Below are positions 5,401-13,882 of a stretch of 16,395 nt of DNA, piece by piece. The notes below the pieces were generated by a model. That model saw only the letters and a program-made list of their open reading frames with translations, did not search any database and had not been told where the DNA came from. The stretch covers positions 1 to 16,395 of the forward strand of contig DASCMO010000189.1 in assembly GCA_036010965.1 (NCBI GenBank). Reading direction: 5' to 3'. The first letter of the stretch is position 1. Every line of letters begins with the position of its first letter. This DNA comes from GCA-2686265 sp036010965 (lineage in GTDB: Bacteria; Planctomycetota; UBA1135; GCA-002686595). Both the position numbers and the translations under genes were made by a program.

Positions 5401-7560
5401 ATGAAGCAGATCTTCTCACTGTGCTCGATCGCCATGGTGCTGGGCATCACGGGGGCGGGCTCCCCGGGTCGCGCGCAAGAATCGGAACACCGACAGGCAG
5501 GGGAGCACATGGACGAGAAGTCGAACCGGCTGGCGGGCGAGACCTCGCCCTATCTCCTTCAGCACCAGCACAATCCGGTGGACTGGTACCCCTGGGGCAC
5601 GGAGGCGCTGGAGCGCGCCCAGGAAGAGGACAAGCCGATTTTCCTCTCCATCGGCTACTCAGCCTGCCACTGGTGCCACGTGATGGAGCGCGAGTCCTTC
5701 GAGGATCCGGCCATCGCCGAGCTGATGAACCGCTGGTTCGTGTGCATCAAGGTCGATCGCGAGGAGCGACCGGACCTGGATGAGATCTACATGGCAGCGG
5801 TCCAGCGCTTGAACGACGGCAGCGGCGGCTGGCCGATGTCGGTCTTCCTGACGCCCGACCTCGAGCCCTTCTTTGGCGGAACCTACTTCCCTCCGCGGTC
5901 GAAGTTCGGCCGTCCGGGCTTCGACGACGTCCTCAAGCGGATGCACACCGTCTGGATTGACCATCGCGAGGAGGTCGAGCGGGTAGGGGCCCAGCTCGTT
6001 GCGGCGCTGCGCACGTCCGAGGAGTCCGTGCCGGGCAATGCGCCGGGGAGGGAACTGCTCGCTGCGTCCGTCGCCCACTCGCGCCAGGGTTTTGACCCCG
6101 TTCACGGCGGTTTCGGCCGTCAGCCCGACTTTGCCCCCAAGTTCCCCCGCTGCACGGAGATGACCTTCTTGCTGCGCTTCGGAGCGGCGGCCGGGGACGC
6201 GGGCGCGGTCGCGGTCGAGATGGTCGAGAAGACCCTCGAAGAGATGGCGCAGGGAGGCATCTATGACCAGATCGGCGGCGGCTTCGCCCGCTACTCGGTC
6301 GATCGCGAGTGGACCGTGCCGCACTTCGAAAAGATGCTCTACGACAACTCCCAGCTCGCGGCCCTCTACATGGAGACCTGGCAGGCGACGGGTAAGCCGC
6401 TCTACCGGCGCATCAGCGAGGAGATCCTCGACTACGTCACGCTCGAGATGACCAGCCCCGAAGGCGGCTTCTACTCCACGACAGACGCCGACAGCGAGGG
6501 CGAGGAGGGCAAGTTCTTCGTCTGGAGCGCCGACGAGATCGACGAGGTCTGCGGTGCGGACGCGCCCGTGGCGCGCGCGGTCTTTTCAGTGACCGAGCGA
6601 GGCAACTTCGAGGGCCAGAACATCCTCACCGGTCGCGTGTCCCTCGATGTGGTCGCCAAGCGAACCGGGAAGACCACAGAGGAGGTCGAAGCGGCGCTCG
6701 GCCGCTGCCGCGCCTTGCTCTACGCCAAGCGTGAGACCCGCATCCACCCCCTACTGGACGACAAGATCCTCTCGGCCTGGAACGGTCTGATGCTGAGCGC
6801 CTTCGCGCGTGCCGCCGTGGTCTTCGACCGCCCCGACTACCTGGCGACGGCTCGCGGGAACGCGACCTTTCTGCTCGGTGAGATGCGCCGCGCAGACGGC
6901 GGCCTCTTCCGCACCCGTCGCGGGGACCGCTCGCACCTCGACGGCTACCTCGAGGACCACGCCTTCGTCGTTCAGGGTCTGATCGACCTGTTCGAGGCCG
7001 ACGCGGACCTGCGCTGGGTGCGCGCCGCACTCGATCTTCACGGATTTGTCGAGACTCATTTCGCCGATGACGAGCGCGGTGGTTACTTCTCGTTCTCCGA
7101 CGAGCACGAGACCCTGCCGGTGCGCACGAGCTCGGCCCAGGAGAGCAGTCTTCCGAGCGATGTGGGCGTGGCGGCGCTCAATGCCGCGCGCCTGGGCCTC
7201 CTGACCGGGGACCTGAAGCTCGCGTCGCGCGCGCGAGAGACCCTGCGCCGCCACGCCTCCGATCTGGCTCGCTGGCCCACCGCTTCCTGCCAGCTGTTGA
7301 TCTTGATCGATTTTCTCGAGAGCGCGCCGCCCGAGGTCTTCGTGGCGGGAGATCCTGACGACCCCGCCGTGCGCGCCGAGCTCGACCGCCTGCGCCGGCA
7401 GTGGCCGCCTCAGCGTGTCTTCGCACTCGTGCCCGCCGGTGCGGACGAGGAGACCGCCAAGGTGCTCCCGCCCGCCCTGGGCAAGACTCCGCGTGACGGC
7501 GCCCCCGCCGTCTATGTCTGCCACGAGGGTGTCTGCGAGGCGCCCGCGCCGTTGCGCTAG
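5401..7560 (+). CDS. DUF255 thioredoxin-fold protein with six-hairpin domain (YyaL/SPATA20 family), exported
   Basis: A 719-residue protein. Residues 1-25 look like a signal peptide ending in GRAQ. The family core starts at SNRLAGETSPYLLQHQHNPVDWYPW (about 41-65), here with a thioredoxin-like motif ACHWCHVME containing C89 and C92. After about residue 220 comes an alpha/alpha toroid related to N-acylglucosamine 2-epimerases (GGGFARYSVD, HFEKMLYDN, SAWNGLM). Family members (Bacillus YyaL, human SPATA20) have no firmly established reaction. GGAAGGA at 5388-5394 supports ATG 5401. A second ATG at 5509 with GGGGAG before it would give the signal-less form usual in many relatives, so a dual cytoplasmic/exported product is possible. 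Its stop overlaps the convergent gene's stop in the shared tetranucleotide CTAG. Confidence 0.9.
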   Translation: MKQIFSLCSIAMVLGITGAGSPGRAQESEHRQAGEHMDEKSNRLAGETSPYLLQHQHNPVDWYPWGTEALERAQEEDKPIFLSIGYSACHWCHVMERESFEDPAIAELMNRWFVCIKVDREERPDLDEIYMAAVQRLNDGSGGWPMSVFLTPDLEPFFGGTYFPPRSKFGRPGFDDVLKRMHTVWIDHREEVERVGAQLVAALRTSEESVPGNAPGRELLAASVAHSRQGFDPVHGGFGRQPDFAPKFPRCTEMTFLLRFGAAAGDAGAVAVEMVEKTLEEMAQGGIYDQIGGGFARYSVDREWTVPHFEKMLYDNSQLAALYMETWQATGKPLYRRISEEILDYVTLEMTSPEGGFYSTTDADSEGEEGKFFVWSADEIDEVCGADAPVARAVFSVTERGNFEGQNILTGRVSLDVVAKRTGKTTEEVEAALGRCRALLYAKRETRIHPLLDDKILSAWNGLMLSAFARAAVVFDRPDYLATARGNATFLLGEMRRADGGLFRTRRGDRSHLDGYLEDHAFVVQGLIDLFEADADLRWVRAALDLHGFVETHFADDERGGYFSFSDEHETLPVRTSSAQESSLPSDVGVAALNAARLGLLTGDLKLASRARETLRRHASDLARWPTASCQLLILIDFLESAPPEVFVAGDPDDPAVRAELDRLRRQWPPQRVFALVPAGADEETAKVLPPALGKTPRDGAPAVYVCHEGVCEAPAPLR

Positions 7561-9500
7561 TACTGATACAAGTACACGGCCGCGCCCGCCATCGTGGAGG
7601 GCATGGAGGCGTCCAGGCTGATCGACAGTTCGTCGGAGACGACGTCGCAGGCCCCGAAGGTGACCGCTCCGGTTCCGTCAGCGATGAGCTTCAGGCCGAG
7701 AGTCCCCGGGGAGGAGGCCCACTCGGTGACGCCGCTCTCGATGACATTGCCGAGGGCGTCGTAGAAGGTGTAGATCTGGTCGGTGGCGTAGCCGTCGGCC
7801 CGGAAGAAGGTGATCGAATCCGGTCCCGGGTTGGTGCCCGCGGTCTCCAGGTCCCAGGTGGCCTCGTAGGGAGGAGCGGCATCTCGATCATTGCACTCGA
7901 GAGGCTCGCAGAGCTCCTGCGTGTAGTAGGCGTCGGTCCAGATGGCGTCCCAGTCGGCAGCGGCCACTGCGTCGAACCAGGGCACGGAGCAGACCACCGC
8001 CAGGTCCTGGAATTCGAGGCCGAAGTGGATCTTTCCGTTGGTGCTGCCGCTGTACGGCGAGGGCATCCCGACCGGATCTCCCGCGCCGAGGACGTCGCCG
8101 AGATTCACCAGGAGCGGGTCAAGGACGGCTCCATACTGGACGATGACGCCGGGACGGATCTCCTGGTACACGTCCCAGCGCGTGTAGGACGGGTCATTGT
8201 CGTTGGGGAAGATCGCGACGATCTGCCCCGACTCGACGGCGTAGGCGAAGGTGCCCGCCAGAAACTCGAAGTCGATACCCCCGTGGCCGTCCTCCGGGTG
8301 CCCTCCGCCGTGCAAGCCGAAGGGCCACGCGCCCCCGTTGTCGTAGCCGACATCGGCGAGCTGGATCGGGAGCCCGATATCCAGGGGGCCTGCCCCTCCG
8401 TTGCCGACCAGCACGACGCGACCGCTCTCGATCCCCAGGAAGCGCAGATCGGGCCCTGAAACCGCCGGCTCATCTCGCTCCCAGAAGGTCTCGACGACCC
8501 CTGTGGTGGAGTCCTTGCCTTCTGCTCGGACCGTCCACGCCATGCGGGGATGGCCGCCAAGGAGGCCGTTCACCTCGTCATCGTTGAACGTGAACATCTC
8601 ATATGGTCCTTCGATTCCCACTTCGATGTCCTCGTAGGTCGTGAACCAGGAGCTGAACTGCGCTTCCCAGTCTGTGCGAGTCACGCCGTCGCTAAGGTAG
8701 GCCGAGTGGAAGAGGTCGGCCGCGTCGAGGGATTCGGCCTCGAAGGCGTCGGCGAAGTCAGCCAGAGAGTCCAGCAGCCAGGGGATGTGCTTGCTCGAGG
8801 TGACTCCCCGCTTGCCTCCGATGAACTCCCCATCCGTGGTCACGCTGGAGCAATCGATCGATGTCCAGTCCCCCATGAGGATCACATAGGTCGTGTCCAT
8901 GTCGCCGGACAGGGCGCCGGTCTGTCCGCAGCTTCCCCCTGAGCTGGTGGTGATGTCGTGGGTGGTGCCGCTGATGCTCCAGGAGTCGATGGTGCCGCCG
9001 CAGGCCATGAACCCGCAGCTGTCGATACCGCTGAAGCCTCCCCCGACGAATCCACCCGCGCGGTTTTCGAGGCGACGGAGATCGATGCTGGCTTCGGTGC
9101 TTCCATCGAACAACTTCCAGGCCTCCTCGGTGAACGGCACCGTCGTGCGCGTCAGGGTGACGGGCAGGACGGCCGTTCCGTCGATCAGGTCACCGTCGAG
9201 GTCGGCGCCATCGAGGTCGAGTTCGAGGGTGCCCTCCCAGAGCGTCGAGGGGTCGCCGTCGCTGGCCCGCAGGCCTAGGTTGACCGATGTGCCCGTGCGC
9301 TGGCCGGAGTGGATCCAGGTGCTGGGGTCTCCGTGGATGGTCCCGAGGATCTTGCCGTCAGCTCGTTCCCGCAGAACGACCATGACGTCCGTGGGAGTGC
9401 CGCTGGCAGCGTAGATCCCACTCACGCCTCGGACGCCGATCCAGTCCTGGGCAGAGGAGGGGGTGACGAGGCAGGCGAGGAGGGGAAGGATCAACTTCAA
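7557..9500 (-). CDS. Secreted protein with degenerate M23 (LytM-like) peptidase domain
   Basis: The protein has 647 residues and a signal peptide at 1-18 (hydrophobic core, then SSAQ). Residues about 20-370 are a poorly recognisable, Asp/Gly/Thr/Ser-rich region with several cysteines (DSCGF, MACGG, GGSCGQ, DCSS). Residues about 395-500 resemble the M23 lysostaphin-type fold: HGGID (H406, D410) matches the first zinc motif HxxxD, and KIHFGLEF (about 490-497) matches the second motif HxHxE/D with H492 kept but the first histidine replaced by K490. The tail is beta-rich and resembles planctomycete surface-protein modules. Zinc may still bind, but the catalytic base is missing, so a binding or structural role is as likely as peptidoglycan hydrolysis. 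The start codon is TTG, placed by the signal peptide; no Shine-Dalgarno is evident. Confidence 0.72.
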   Translation of the reverse strand: MKLILPLLACLVTPSSAQDWIGVRGVSGIYAASGTPTDVMVVLRERADGKILGTIHGDPSTWIHSGQRTGTSVNLGLRASDGDPSTLWEGTLELDLDGADLDGDLIDGTAVLPVTLTRTTVPFTEEAWKLFDGSTEASIDLRRLENRAGGFVGGGFSGIDSCGFMACGGTIDSWSISGTTHDITTSSGGSCGQTGALSGDMDTTYVILMGDWTSIDCSSVTTDGEFIGGKRGVTSSKHIPWLLDSLADFADAFEAESLDAADLFHSAYLSDGVTRTDWEAQFSSWFTTYEDIEVGIEGPYEMFTFNDDEVNGLLGGHPRMAWTVRAEGKDSTTGVVETFWERDEPAVSGPDLRFLGIESGRVVLVGNGGAGPLDIGLPIQLADVGYDNGGAWPFGLHGGGHPEDGHGGIDFEFLAGTFAYAVESGQIVAIFPNDNDPSYTRWDVYQEIRPGVIVQYGAVLDPLLVNLGDVLGAGDPVGMPSPYSGSTNGKIHFGLEFQDLAVVCSVPWFDAVAAADWDAIWTDAYYTQELCEPLECNDRDAAPPYEATWDLETAGTNPGPDSITFFRADGYATDQIYTFYDALGNVIESGVTEWASSPGTLGLKLIADGTGAVTFGACDVVSDELSISLDASMPSTMAGAAVYLYQY

Positions 9501-9992
9501 GGCGGTGGAGGGTGAGGAGCGCTGGCCATCGAACAGGAACTTGCATTCCAGATTGTACGCCCATCTCCGATTCCTGCACGTTGCGGCGCGAGCGAGCGGC
9601 CCTCCGCTTCAGGCACTGGGGTTTCAGAACCTGCGCGGCCGCCTCACCTGCTGCAAGACATGGTGATGACTGGCTGTCCTGCATCGCCGCCGACAGGAGG
9701 GCCTCACAACGCTCACGGCTTCAGAGTGAATCCTGATTGAGGGTGACAGGGCCTCCAAGAGGTCGATGCGGCACAGCTCAGAGAGCTGTCGGTCCGTCGG
9801 CTGCGTCGAGCAGGCAGGTCCCGGACAGCCGGGGTCCCGTCGGGGGAGACGGAGGGTCGCGCGGGTGACGAACTCGTTACCTTCGGCACGGGCCGCGGCG
9901 CTTATTCTGCGAGCTGAGCGGGAGCGGTTCGGGGCGCAGGGATCCCCGCGGCCTGCAGTTCGGAGACGAGGCCCGACGAAACGGAGAACGAA
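9501..9992. other. Intergenic region of 492 bases, no convincing gene
   Basis: The region separates the TTG-start secreted protein (minus) from the PrcB-like gene (plus) and should hold both promoters. Frames of 60-80 codons are open in places, but their translations are Arg/Ser-rich and without recognisable motifs, so I do not call them. The only clear structure is a perfect 7-bp hairpin at 9773-9789. A small RNA cannot be excluded. Confidence 0.5.
9773..9789. repeat. Perfect 7-bp inverted repeat in the intergenic region
   Basis: ACAGCTC, a spacer AGA, then GAGCTGT. There is no T-run on either side, so it is not an intrinsic terminator. It lies about 200 bases upstream of the PrcB-like gene and could be a regulator binding site or part of a transcribed leader. 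Confidence 0.4.
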
Positions 9993-10556
9993 ATGAGAGA
10001 ACCGATGATCTTTGCGGCGCTGCTGATGACGGGGGCCCTCACGGCCTTCAGCAGCTCCGGGTCGCAACGAACGCAGACACAAGGAGCGCAGGATCGAGCG
10101 GCGCAATGCCCACTGGTGGTGATCACGGGCGCGCAGAGCGAGGCGGCGCGGGGTTGCGACCTGGCGACGACGGAAGAGGAGTGGATCCGGCTCTGGCAGC
10201 GCCACCGGGGCGTCCCGGAGACGGGCGTCTACAACGCCTACTACAACGAGATCGGCATGCCTCTGGTGGACTTCTCGCGCTGCGTAGTGGTGGCGGTCTT
10301 CCAGGGGCAGGCCTGGAACAGCGCGGGTTTCGAGGCGGAGGTTGGAGAAGAGGAGGGCCGGGTGAGGCTGCGCCTGAGCGAGCGGTTCTATCAGACCGTG
10401 GGCCCCGATGGCGGTGGACAGAGGGTCAGCGCCCACGGTTTCTTCGTCCTCCCGCGCACGGACAAGGAGCTGTTGGTGGAGGAGGCCGTCCTGGGCAAGA
10501 AGGGGGAGACGCCCACCTGGCGCCAGCGCAGGGTTTTTGCGAAGACCGGGCACTGA
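9993..10556 (+). CDS. Small exported protein, PrcB-like
   Basis: A 187-residue protein with an N-terminal signal peptide (hydrophobic MIFAALLMTGALTAF, then a Ser/Gln-rich region). The mature part contains EEEWIRLWQRH (about 63-73), PLVDFSRCVVVAVFQGQ (about 90-106) and a C-terminal FFVLPRT strand. This order of a W..LW helix, a P.VDFS segment, VAVF.GQ and a late 'VLP' strand is like the PrcB-type C-terminal domain, first described for a protease-stabilising protein of spirochetes. The function in other bacteria is unknown. GGAGA at 9983-9987 supports ATG 9993; an ATG at 10005 is an alternative. It precedes the ABC importer by 97 bases, and whether they are co-transcribed is unclear. Confidence 0.6.
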   Translation: MREPMIFAALLMTGALTAFSSSGSQRTQTQGAQDRAAQCPLVVITGAQSEAARGCDLATTEEEWIRLWQRHRGVPETGVYNAYYNEIGMPLVDFSRCVVVAVFQGQAWNSAGFEAEVGEEEGRVRLRLSERFYQTVGPDGGGQRVSAHGFFVLPRTDKELLVEEAVLGKKGETPTWRQRRVFAKTGH

Positions 10557-10632
10557 TCCGCGCCTGTACGACCGGCCTGCCGTACCTCTGATCCCCGGCC
10601 CTCGGGATTCGTCACGGGGCGAACAGCGCGGA

Positions 10633-10638
10633 TAGAAT
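10633..10638 (+). promoter_or_regulatory. Possible -10 box for the ABC importer operon
   Basis: TAGAAT matches TATAAT at 5 of 6 positions and lies 15 bases before the ATG at 10654. Transcription from it would start around 10645, leaving a leader of under ten bases. No Shine-Dalgarno is present before that ATG, so the mRNA could be nearly leaderless. No good -35 box is visible at 17 bases. Confidence 0.3.
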
Positions 10639-10653
10639 CCCCGCACACACGCC

Positions 10654-11388
10654 ATGTACGAGCTCTGTGACGTCTCGCGCTCCTTCGACGCCATCACGGC
10701 CGTGGACCACATCGATCTCGCGATCGAGGTCGAACAGACGACAGTCCTGATCGGTCCCAGTGGGTGTGGAAAATCGACGCTATTGCGCTTGATGCTCGGG
10801 CTGATCGCCCCGAGCTCGGGGACGGTGAAGTTTGAGGGCTCGCAGGTCATACCGCTCTCCGCTCCCGCGCTGCGCCGGCGCATGGGTTACGTCATCCAGG
10901 GCGGGGGGCTGTTTCCGCACCTCACCGCGCGCGAAAACGTGGCACTCCTGGCGCGCCATTTGAGGTGGGAACCGGCGCGCATCGAGGCGCGCATCGATGA
11001 GCTGGCGCGCCTGGCGCAGATCACGCCGGACATCTGGGAGCGCTACCCGGTCCAGATCAGCGGCGGCCAGCAGCAACGCATCGCCCTCCTGCGCGCCTTG
11101 ATGCTCGATCCGGACGTGCTCCTGCTGGACGAGCCACTCGGTGCGCTGGACCCGATGGTGCGCGCTGACCTGCAGGGAGAGCTGAAGGAGGTCTTCGATG
11201 CGCTACAGAAGACCGTAATCCTGGTCACCCATGACATCAGCGAGGCCGACTTCTTCGGTGACACGCTGGTCCTGATGAAGGAGGGCCGCATCGTCCAGAG
11301 CGGCACGTTCAGGGAGCTCGACGAGACTCCGCAGGATCCCTTCGTCTCGCGCTTCATTCGCGCTCAGCGGAGCATTCCGGCGCGATGA
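10654..11388 (+). CDS. ABC importer ATP-binding protein (OpuC/ProV/EgtV-like)
   Basis: This 244-residue ATPase has all standard motifs: Walker A GPSGCGKS (34-41), a Q-loop in VIQGGGLFPH, signature ISGGQQQR, Walker B LLLDEPLGALD and the switch histidine in VTHD. The GGGLFPHLTARENV segment is typical of importers of glycine betaine, choline, carnitine and, more recently recognised, ergothioneine (EgtV). It has no C-terminal CBS domains, which ProV/OpuAA-type osmoregulated ATPases often carry. Its stop overlaps the start of the permease gene by four bases (ATGA), so the two are translationally coupled and form one transporter at the inner membrane. Substrate assignment to ergothioneine or selenoneine rests on the neighbouring operon, not on this sequence. 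Confidence 0.93.
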   Translation: MYELCDVSRSFDAITAVDHIDLAIEVEQTTVLIGPSGCGKSTLLRLMLGLIAPSSGTVKFEGSQVIPLSAPALRRRMGYVIQGGGLFPHLTARENVALLARHLRWEPARIEARIDELARLAQITPDIWERYPVQISGGQQQRIALLRALMLDPDVLLLDEPLGALDPMVRADLQGELKEVFDALQKTVILVTHDISEADFFGDTLVLMKEGRIVQSGTFRELDETPQDPFVSRFIRAQRSIPAR

Positions 11389-12911
11389 GAAAGCGCACGG
11401 GAGCTCTATTGCTGCTGATCCTGGTGGCGGCCTTCGTCCCGCTCTCTCCCTCGCTTGATGCGCCGCGCGTCGGCTCGAAGAAGTTCACCGAGTCGGTGAT
11501 CCTCGGCGAGCTCGTGGCCCTGGCCGCGAGGGGCTCCGGCGTGGAAGTCGTGCACGTCCGCGAGCTGGGGGGCACGCGAATTCTGTTCGAGGCTCTGCTC
11601 GCCGGTGAGATTGACGTCTACCCCGAATACACAGGCACCATCGCGAAGGAGCTCCTGGCCGGCGAAGGGATCGAGGACGAAGAGACCATGCGCTCGCGAC
11701 TTCTCAAGGACGGCGTGATCATGTCGCGCCCCTTTGGATTCAACAACGGCTACGCCCTCGGCATGCTCGAGGAGAGAGCGCAGGAGCTCGGCATCCGCAC
11801 GGTGTCCGACCTCGCCTCGCACCCCGACCTCAGCTTCGGTTTCAGCAGTGAGTTCATGGACCGCGAGGACGGCTGGCCCACACTGCAGCGGGCCTATGGC
11901 CTGCCCCAGCGAGCGGTGGCGGGCATGGACCACGACCTCGCCTACCGTCAACTTGCAAGCGGCGCGATCGACGCGATGGAGGTCTACACGACCGACGCCG
12001 GCGTTCTCTACCACGGTATCCGCACCCTGGAGGACGACCGCGACCACTTTCCGCTCTATGAGGCGCTCTTGCTCTACCGGACGGACCTGGCCGAACGCGA
12101 GCCACAGATGGTGCGCGCGATGCTGGCGCTCGAAGGAAATATCTCCGAGGAGGAGATGATGGCGCTGAACGTCGCCGCCCAGATCGAGCGCATTCCCGAG
12201 CGCGCGGCGGCGTCGGATTTCATCGCCAGAACGCTCGGTATCGAAGTTGCGCTGGAGGGGGAGACGCGCTGGGACCGGCTGCGCAAGCACACCCTGGAGC
12301 ACCTGGAGCTGGTGCGCCTTTCCTTCTTGCTGGCCGTTCTGTGCGGCCTTCCCCTGGGAGTCTTCGCCGCAAGGAGGCGGCGCGCCGGTCAGGTTGTCCT
12401 GGCCGTGGTAGGGGTGATCCAGACCATTCCGGCCCTGGCCCTCCTGGTCATTCTGATCGAACCCGCAGCTGCTCTGGGTCTCCCCGCCGTCGGGACCGGA
12501 TCGGCGGCGGCCATCTGCGCCCTCTTCCTCTACAGCCTCTTGCCGATCGTGCGCAACACCTGCGACGGGCTACGCGGCATTCCGCTCGAACTGCGCGAGG
12601 CCGCCGAGGCGCTCGGTCTGCCGCCGGCCGCGCGCCTGCGACGCGTCGAGTTGCCCTTGGCATCCCGCACGATCTTGGCTGGCCTGAAGACCGCGGCGAT
12701 CCTCAACGTCGGCTTCGCGACCCTCGGCGCCTTGATCGGTGCCGGTGGTTATGGACAGCCGATCCTCACTGGCATCAGGCTCGACGACACGGCCCTCATC
12801 CTGGAGGGAGCGCTGCCCTCTGCTGCCCTGGCGCTCATCGTCCAGGGCCTCTTCGAGCTCTGCGACCGGCTCGTGATTCCCAAGGGGCTCAGGCTCTCAC
12901 GCTCGGCCTGA
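11385..12911 (+). CDS. Fused substrate-binding protein and permease of a quaternary-amine/ergothioneine-type ABC importer
   Basis: A 508-residue two-domain protein. Residues about 6-24 form a hydrophobic signal anchor. Residues about 28-290 are an OpuAC/ProX/EgtU-type binding domain (VGSKKFTESVILGEL at 29-43, ELGGTRILFEALLAGEIDVYPEYTGT). Residues about 308-500 are the membrane-spanning permease, with several hydrophobic segments and the EAA-type coupling motif LREAAEALGLP near 404. Known EgtU proteins of pneumococcus and Helicobacter carry the same two domains in the opposite order, permease first. The family imports trimethylammonium compounds, which suits ergothioneine, selenoneine, hercynine or betaine. 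The 3' end overlaps the convergent egtD stop by 23 bases, placing it against the senA-senB-egtD operon. Substrate is inferred from context only. Confidence 0.9.
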   Translation: MRKRTGALLLLILVAAFVPLSPSLDAPRVGSKKFTESVILGELVALAARGSGVEVVHVRELGGTRILFEALLAGEIDVYPEYTGTIAKELLAGEGIEDEETMRSRLLKDGVIMSRPFGFNNGYALGMLEERAQELGIRTVSDLASHPDLSFGFSSEFMDREDGWPTLQRAYGLPQRAVAGMDHDLAYRQLASGAIDAMEVYTTDAGVLYHGIRTLEDDRDHFPLYEALLLYRTDLAEREPQMVRAMLALEGNISEEEMMALNVAAQIERIPERAAASDFIARTLGIEVALEGETRWDRLRKHTLEHLELVRLSFLLAVLCGLPLGVFAARRRRAGQVVLAVVGVIQTIPALALLVILIEPAAALGLPAVGTGSAAAICALFLYSLLPIVRNTCDGLRGIPLELREAAEALGLPPAARLRRVELPLASRTILAGLKTAAILNVGFATLGALIGAGGYGQPILTGIRLDDTALILEGALPSAALALIVQGLFELCDRLVIPKGLRLSRSA

Positions 12912-13881
12912 AAAGTTCGAGCGCAAATTGCTCCCGCTCGTCGGTCCAGTGCTCGACGCGCTCGAAACCGCTCCTTGCCGCGAGTTCATCGATCTCCGTG
13001 GCCGAGTACTTGTAGGAGTCCTCGGTGTGAATGCGCTCGCCTTCGCTGAGCGCGAGATCGAGATCGAGGTCCGCGATGCGTACACGCTGATCGCGCAAGC
13101 TCACGAGGTTTATTACGACGCGGCCGGCCTCGTCCTCGTAGAGCGCCTCGTGGGCGAAGGCGTCGAGCTCGAAATTGCCGCCGAACTCGGCGTTGATGCG
13201 GGCCAGGACGTTCAGGTTGAAGCGCGCGGTTACCCCTGCGGAGTCGTCGTAGGCTGCTTCCAGGGTGCGCTTGTCTTTGCGCAGATCGATGCCCATGAGG
13301 AGGTGGTCATCGCGCGTCATGTGTCGGCGGATCTCGCGCAGGAAAGCTGCGCCGCCTGAGCGGTCGAGGTTGCCGATGCTGGAGCCGAGCCACAGGACCA
13401 GCTTCTTCTCCTCTGCGTTGGAGGCCATCCACTCGAATCCGCGGCGGTACTCGCCCACAATTCCGATGACCGAGAGCCCCTCGTGCGCTTCCAGCAGGCC
13501 TCTCGCGCCGGCCTGGATGGCCGAGGGGGAGATGTCCACTGAAAGGTAGAGGAGGTTGGCGGCCGTCTCGAAGAAGGCGTCGATCAAGAGTCGCGTCTTG
13601 ATCGCGTGCCCACTTCCGAGCTCGACGCAGATCACGTCGCTGCCGACCAGTTCGACGATGCGAGGTGAGCGCGCTCTGAGGATTTCCGCCTCGGCGCGCG
13701 TCGGGTAGTACTCGTCGAGTTCGCAGATCTCCTCAAAGATCCGTGAACCCCTCTCGTCATAGAACCAGCGACAGGAGATGCGCTTGGGAGCGGCGAGCAG
13801 CCCCTCTTCCAGGTCGGCGGCGAACTCCGAACGCGTATCGGTGGGCGCATCGCCGATGAGTGTCAGGCGTCCGGTCTTCAT
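12889..13881 (-). CDS. egtD: L-histidine N-alpha-methyltransferase EgtD
   Basis: The 330-residue product matches EgtD along its full length. EgtD transfers three methyl groups from SAM to histidine, giving hercynine, the shared precursor of ergothioneine and selenoneine. Visible family signatures are RWFYDERGSRIFEEIC (38-53), EYYPTR (57-62), the SAM-binding ELGSG (87-91), LWLGSSIGNLD, LLMGIDLRKDK, AYDDSAGVTARFN and, near the end, HTEDSYKYS, whose Glu and Ser correspond to histidine-binding residues of mycobacterial EgtD. It is the last gene of a minus-strand operon: its ATG comes one base after the senB stop (TGAGATG), so translation is probably coupled. Its 3' end overlaps the convergent transporter gene. 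Confidence 0.96.
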   Translation of the reverse strand: MKTGRLTLIGDAPTDTRSEFAADLEEGLLAAPKRISCRWFYDERGSRIFEEICELDEYYPTRAEAEILRARSPRIVELVGSDVICVELGSGHAIKTRLLIDAFFETAANLLYLSVDISPSAIQAGARGLLEAHEGLSVIGIVGEYRRGFEWMASNAEEKKLVLWLGSSIGNLDRSGGAAFLREIRRHMTRDDHLLMGIDLRKDKRTLEAAYDDSAGVTARFNLNVLARINAEFGGNFELDAFAHEALYEDEAGRVVINLVSLRDQRVRIADLDLDLALSEGERIHTEDSYKYSATEIDELAARSGFERVEHWTDEREQFALELFRPSVRA

Positions 13882-13882
13882 C

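Noticed and set aside
5181..5783. Plus-strand open frame (200 codons) running through the glutaredoxin locus into the DUF255 gene
   Set aside because: The frame is antisense to the glutaredoxin and out of frame with the DUF255 protein; no motif or signal supports it.
9766..9996. Small plus-strand open frame (76 codons) before the PrcB-like gene
   Set aside because: Highly basic, low-complexity translation, no ribosome binding site, and its end overlaps the start of the next gene.
9624..10883. Minus-strand open frame of about 419 codons opposite the PrcB-like gene and the ABC ATPase start
   Set aside because: Arg/Ser/Pro-rich translation without motifs, overlapping two supported genes on the other strand.
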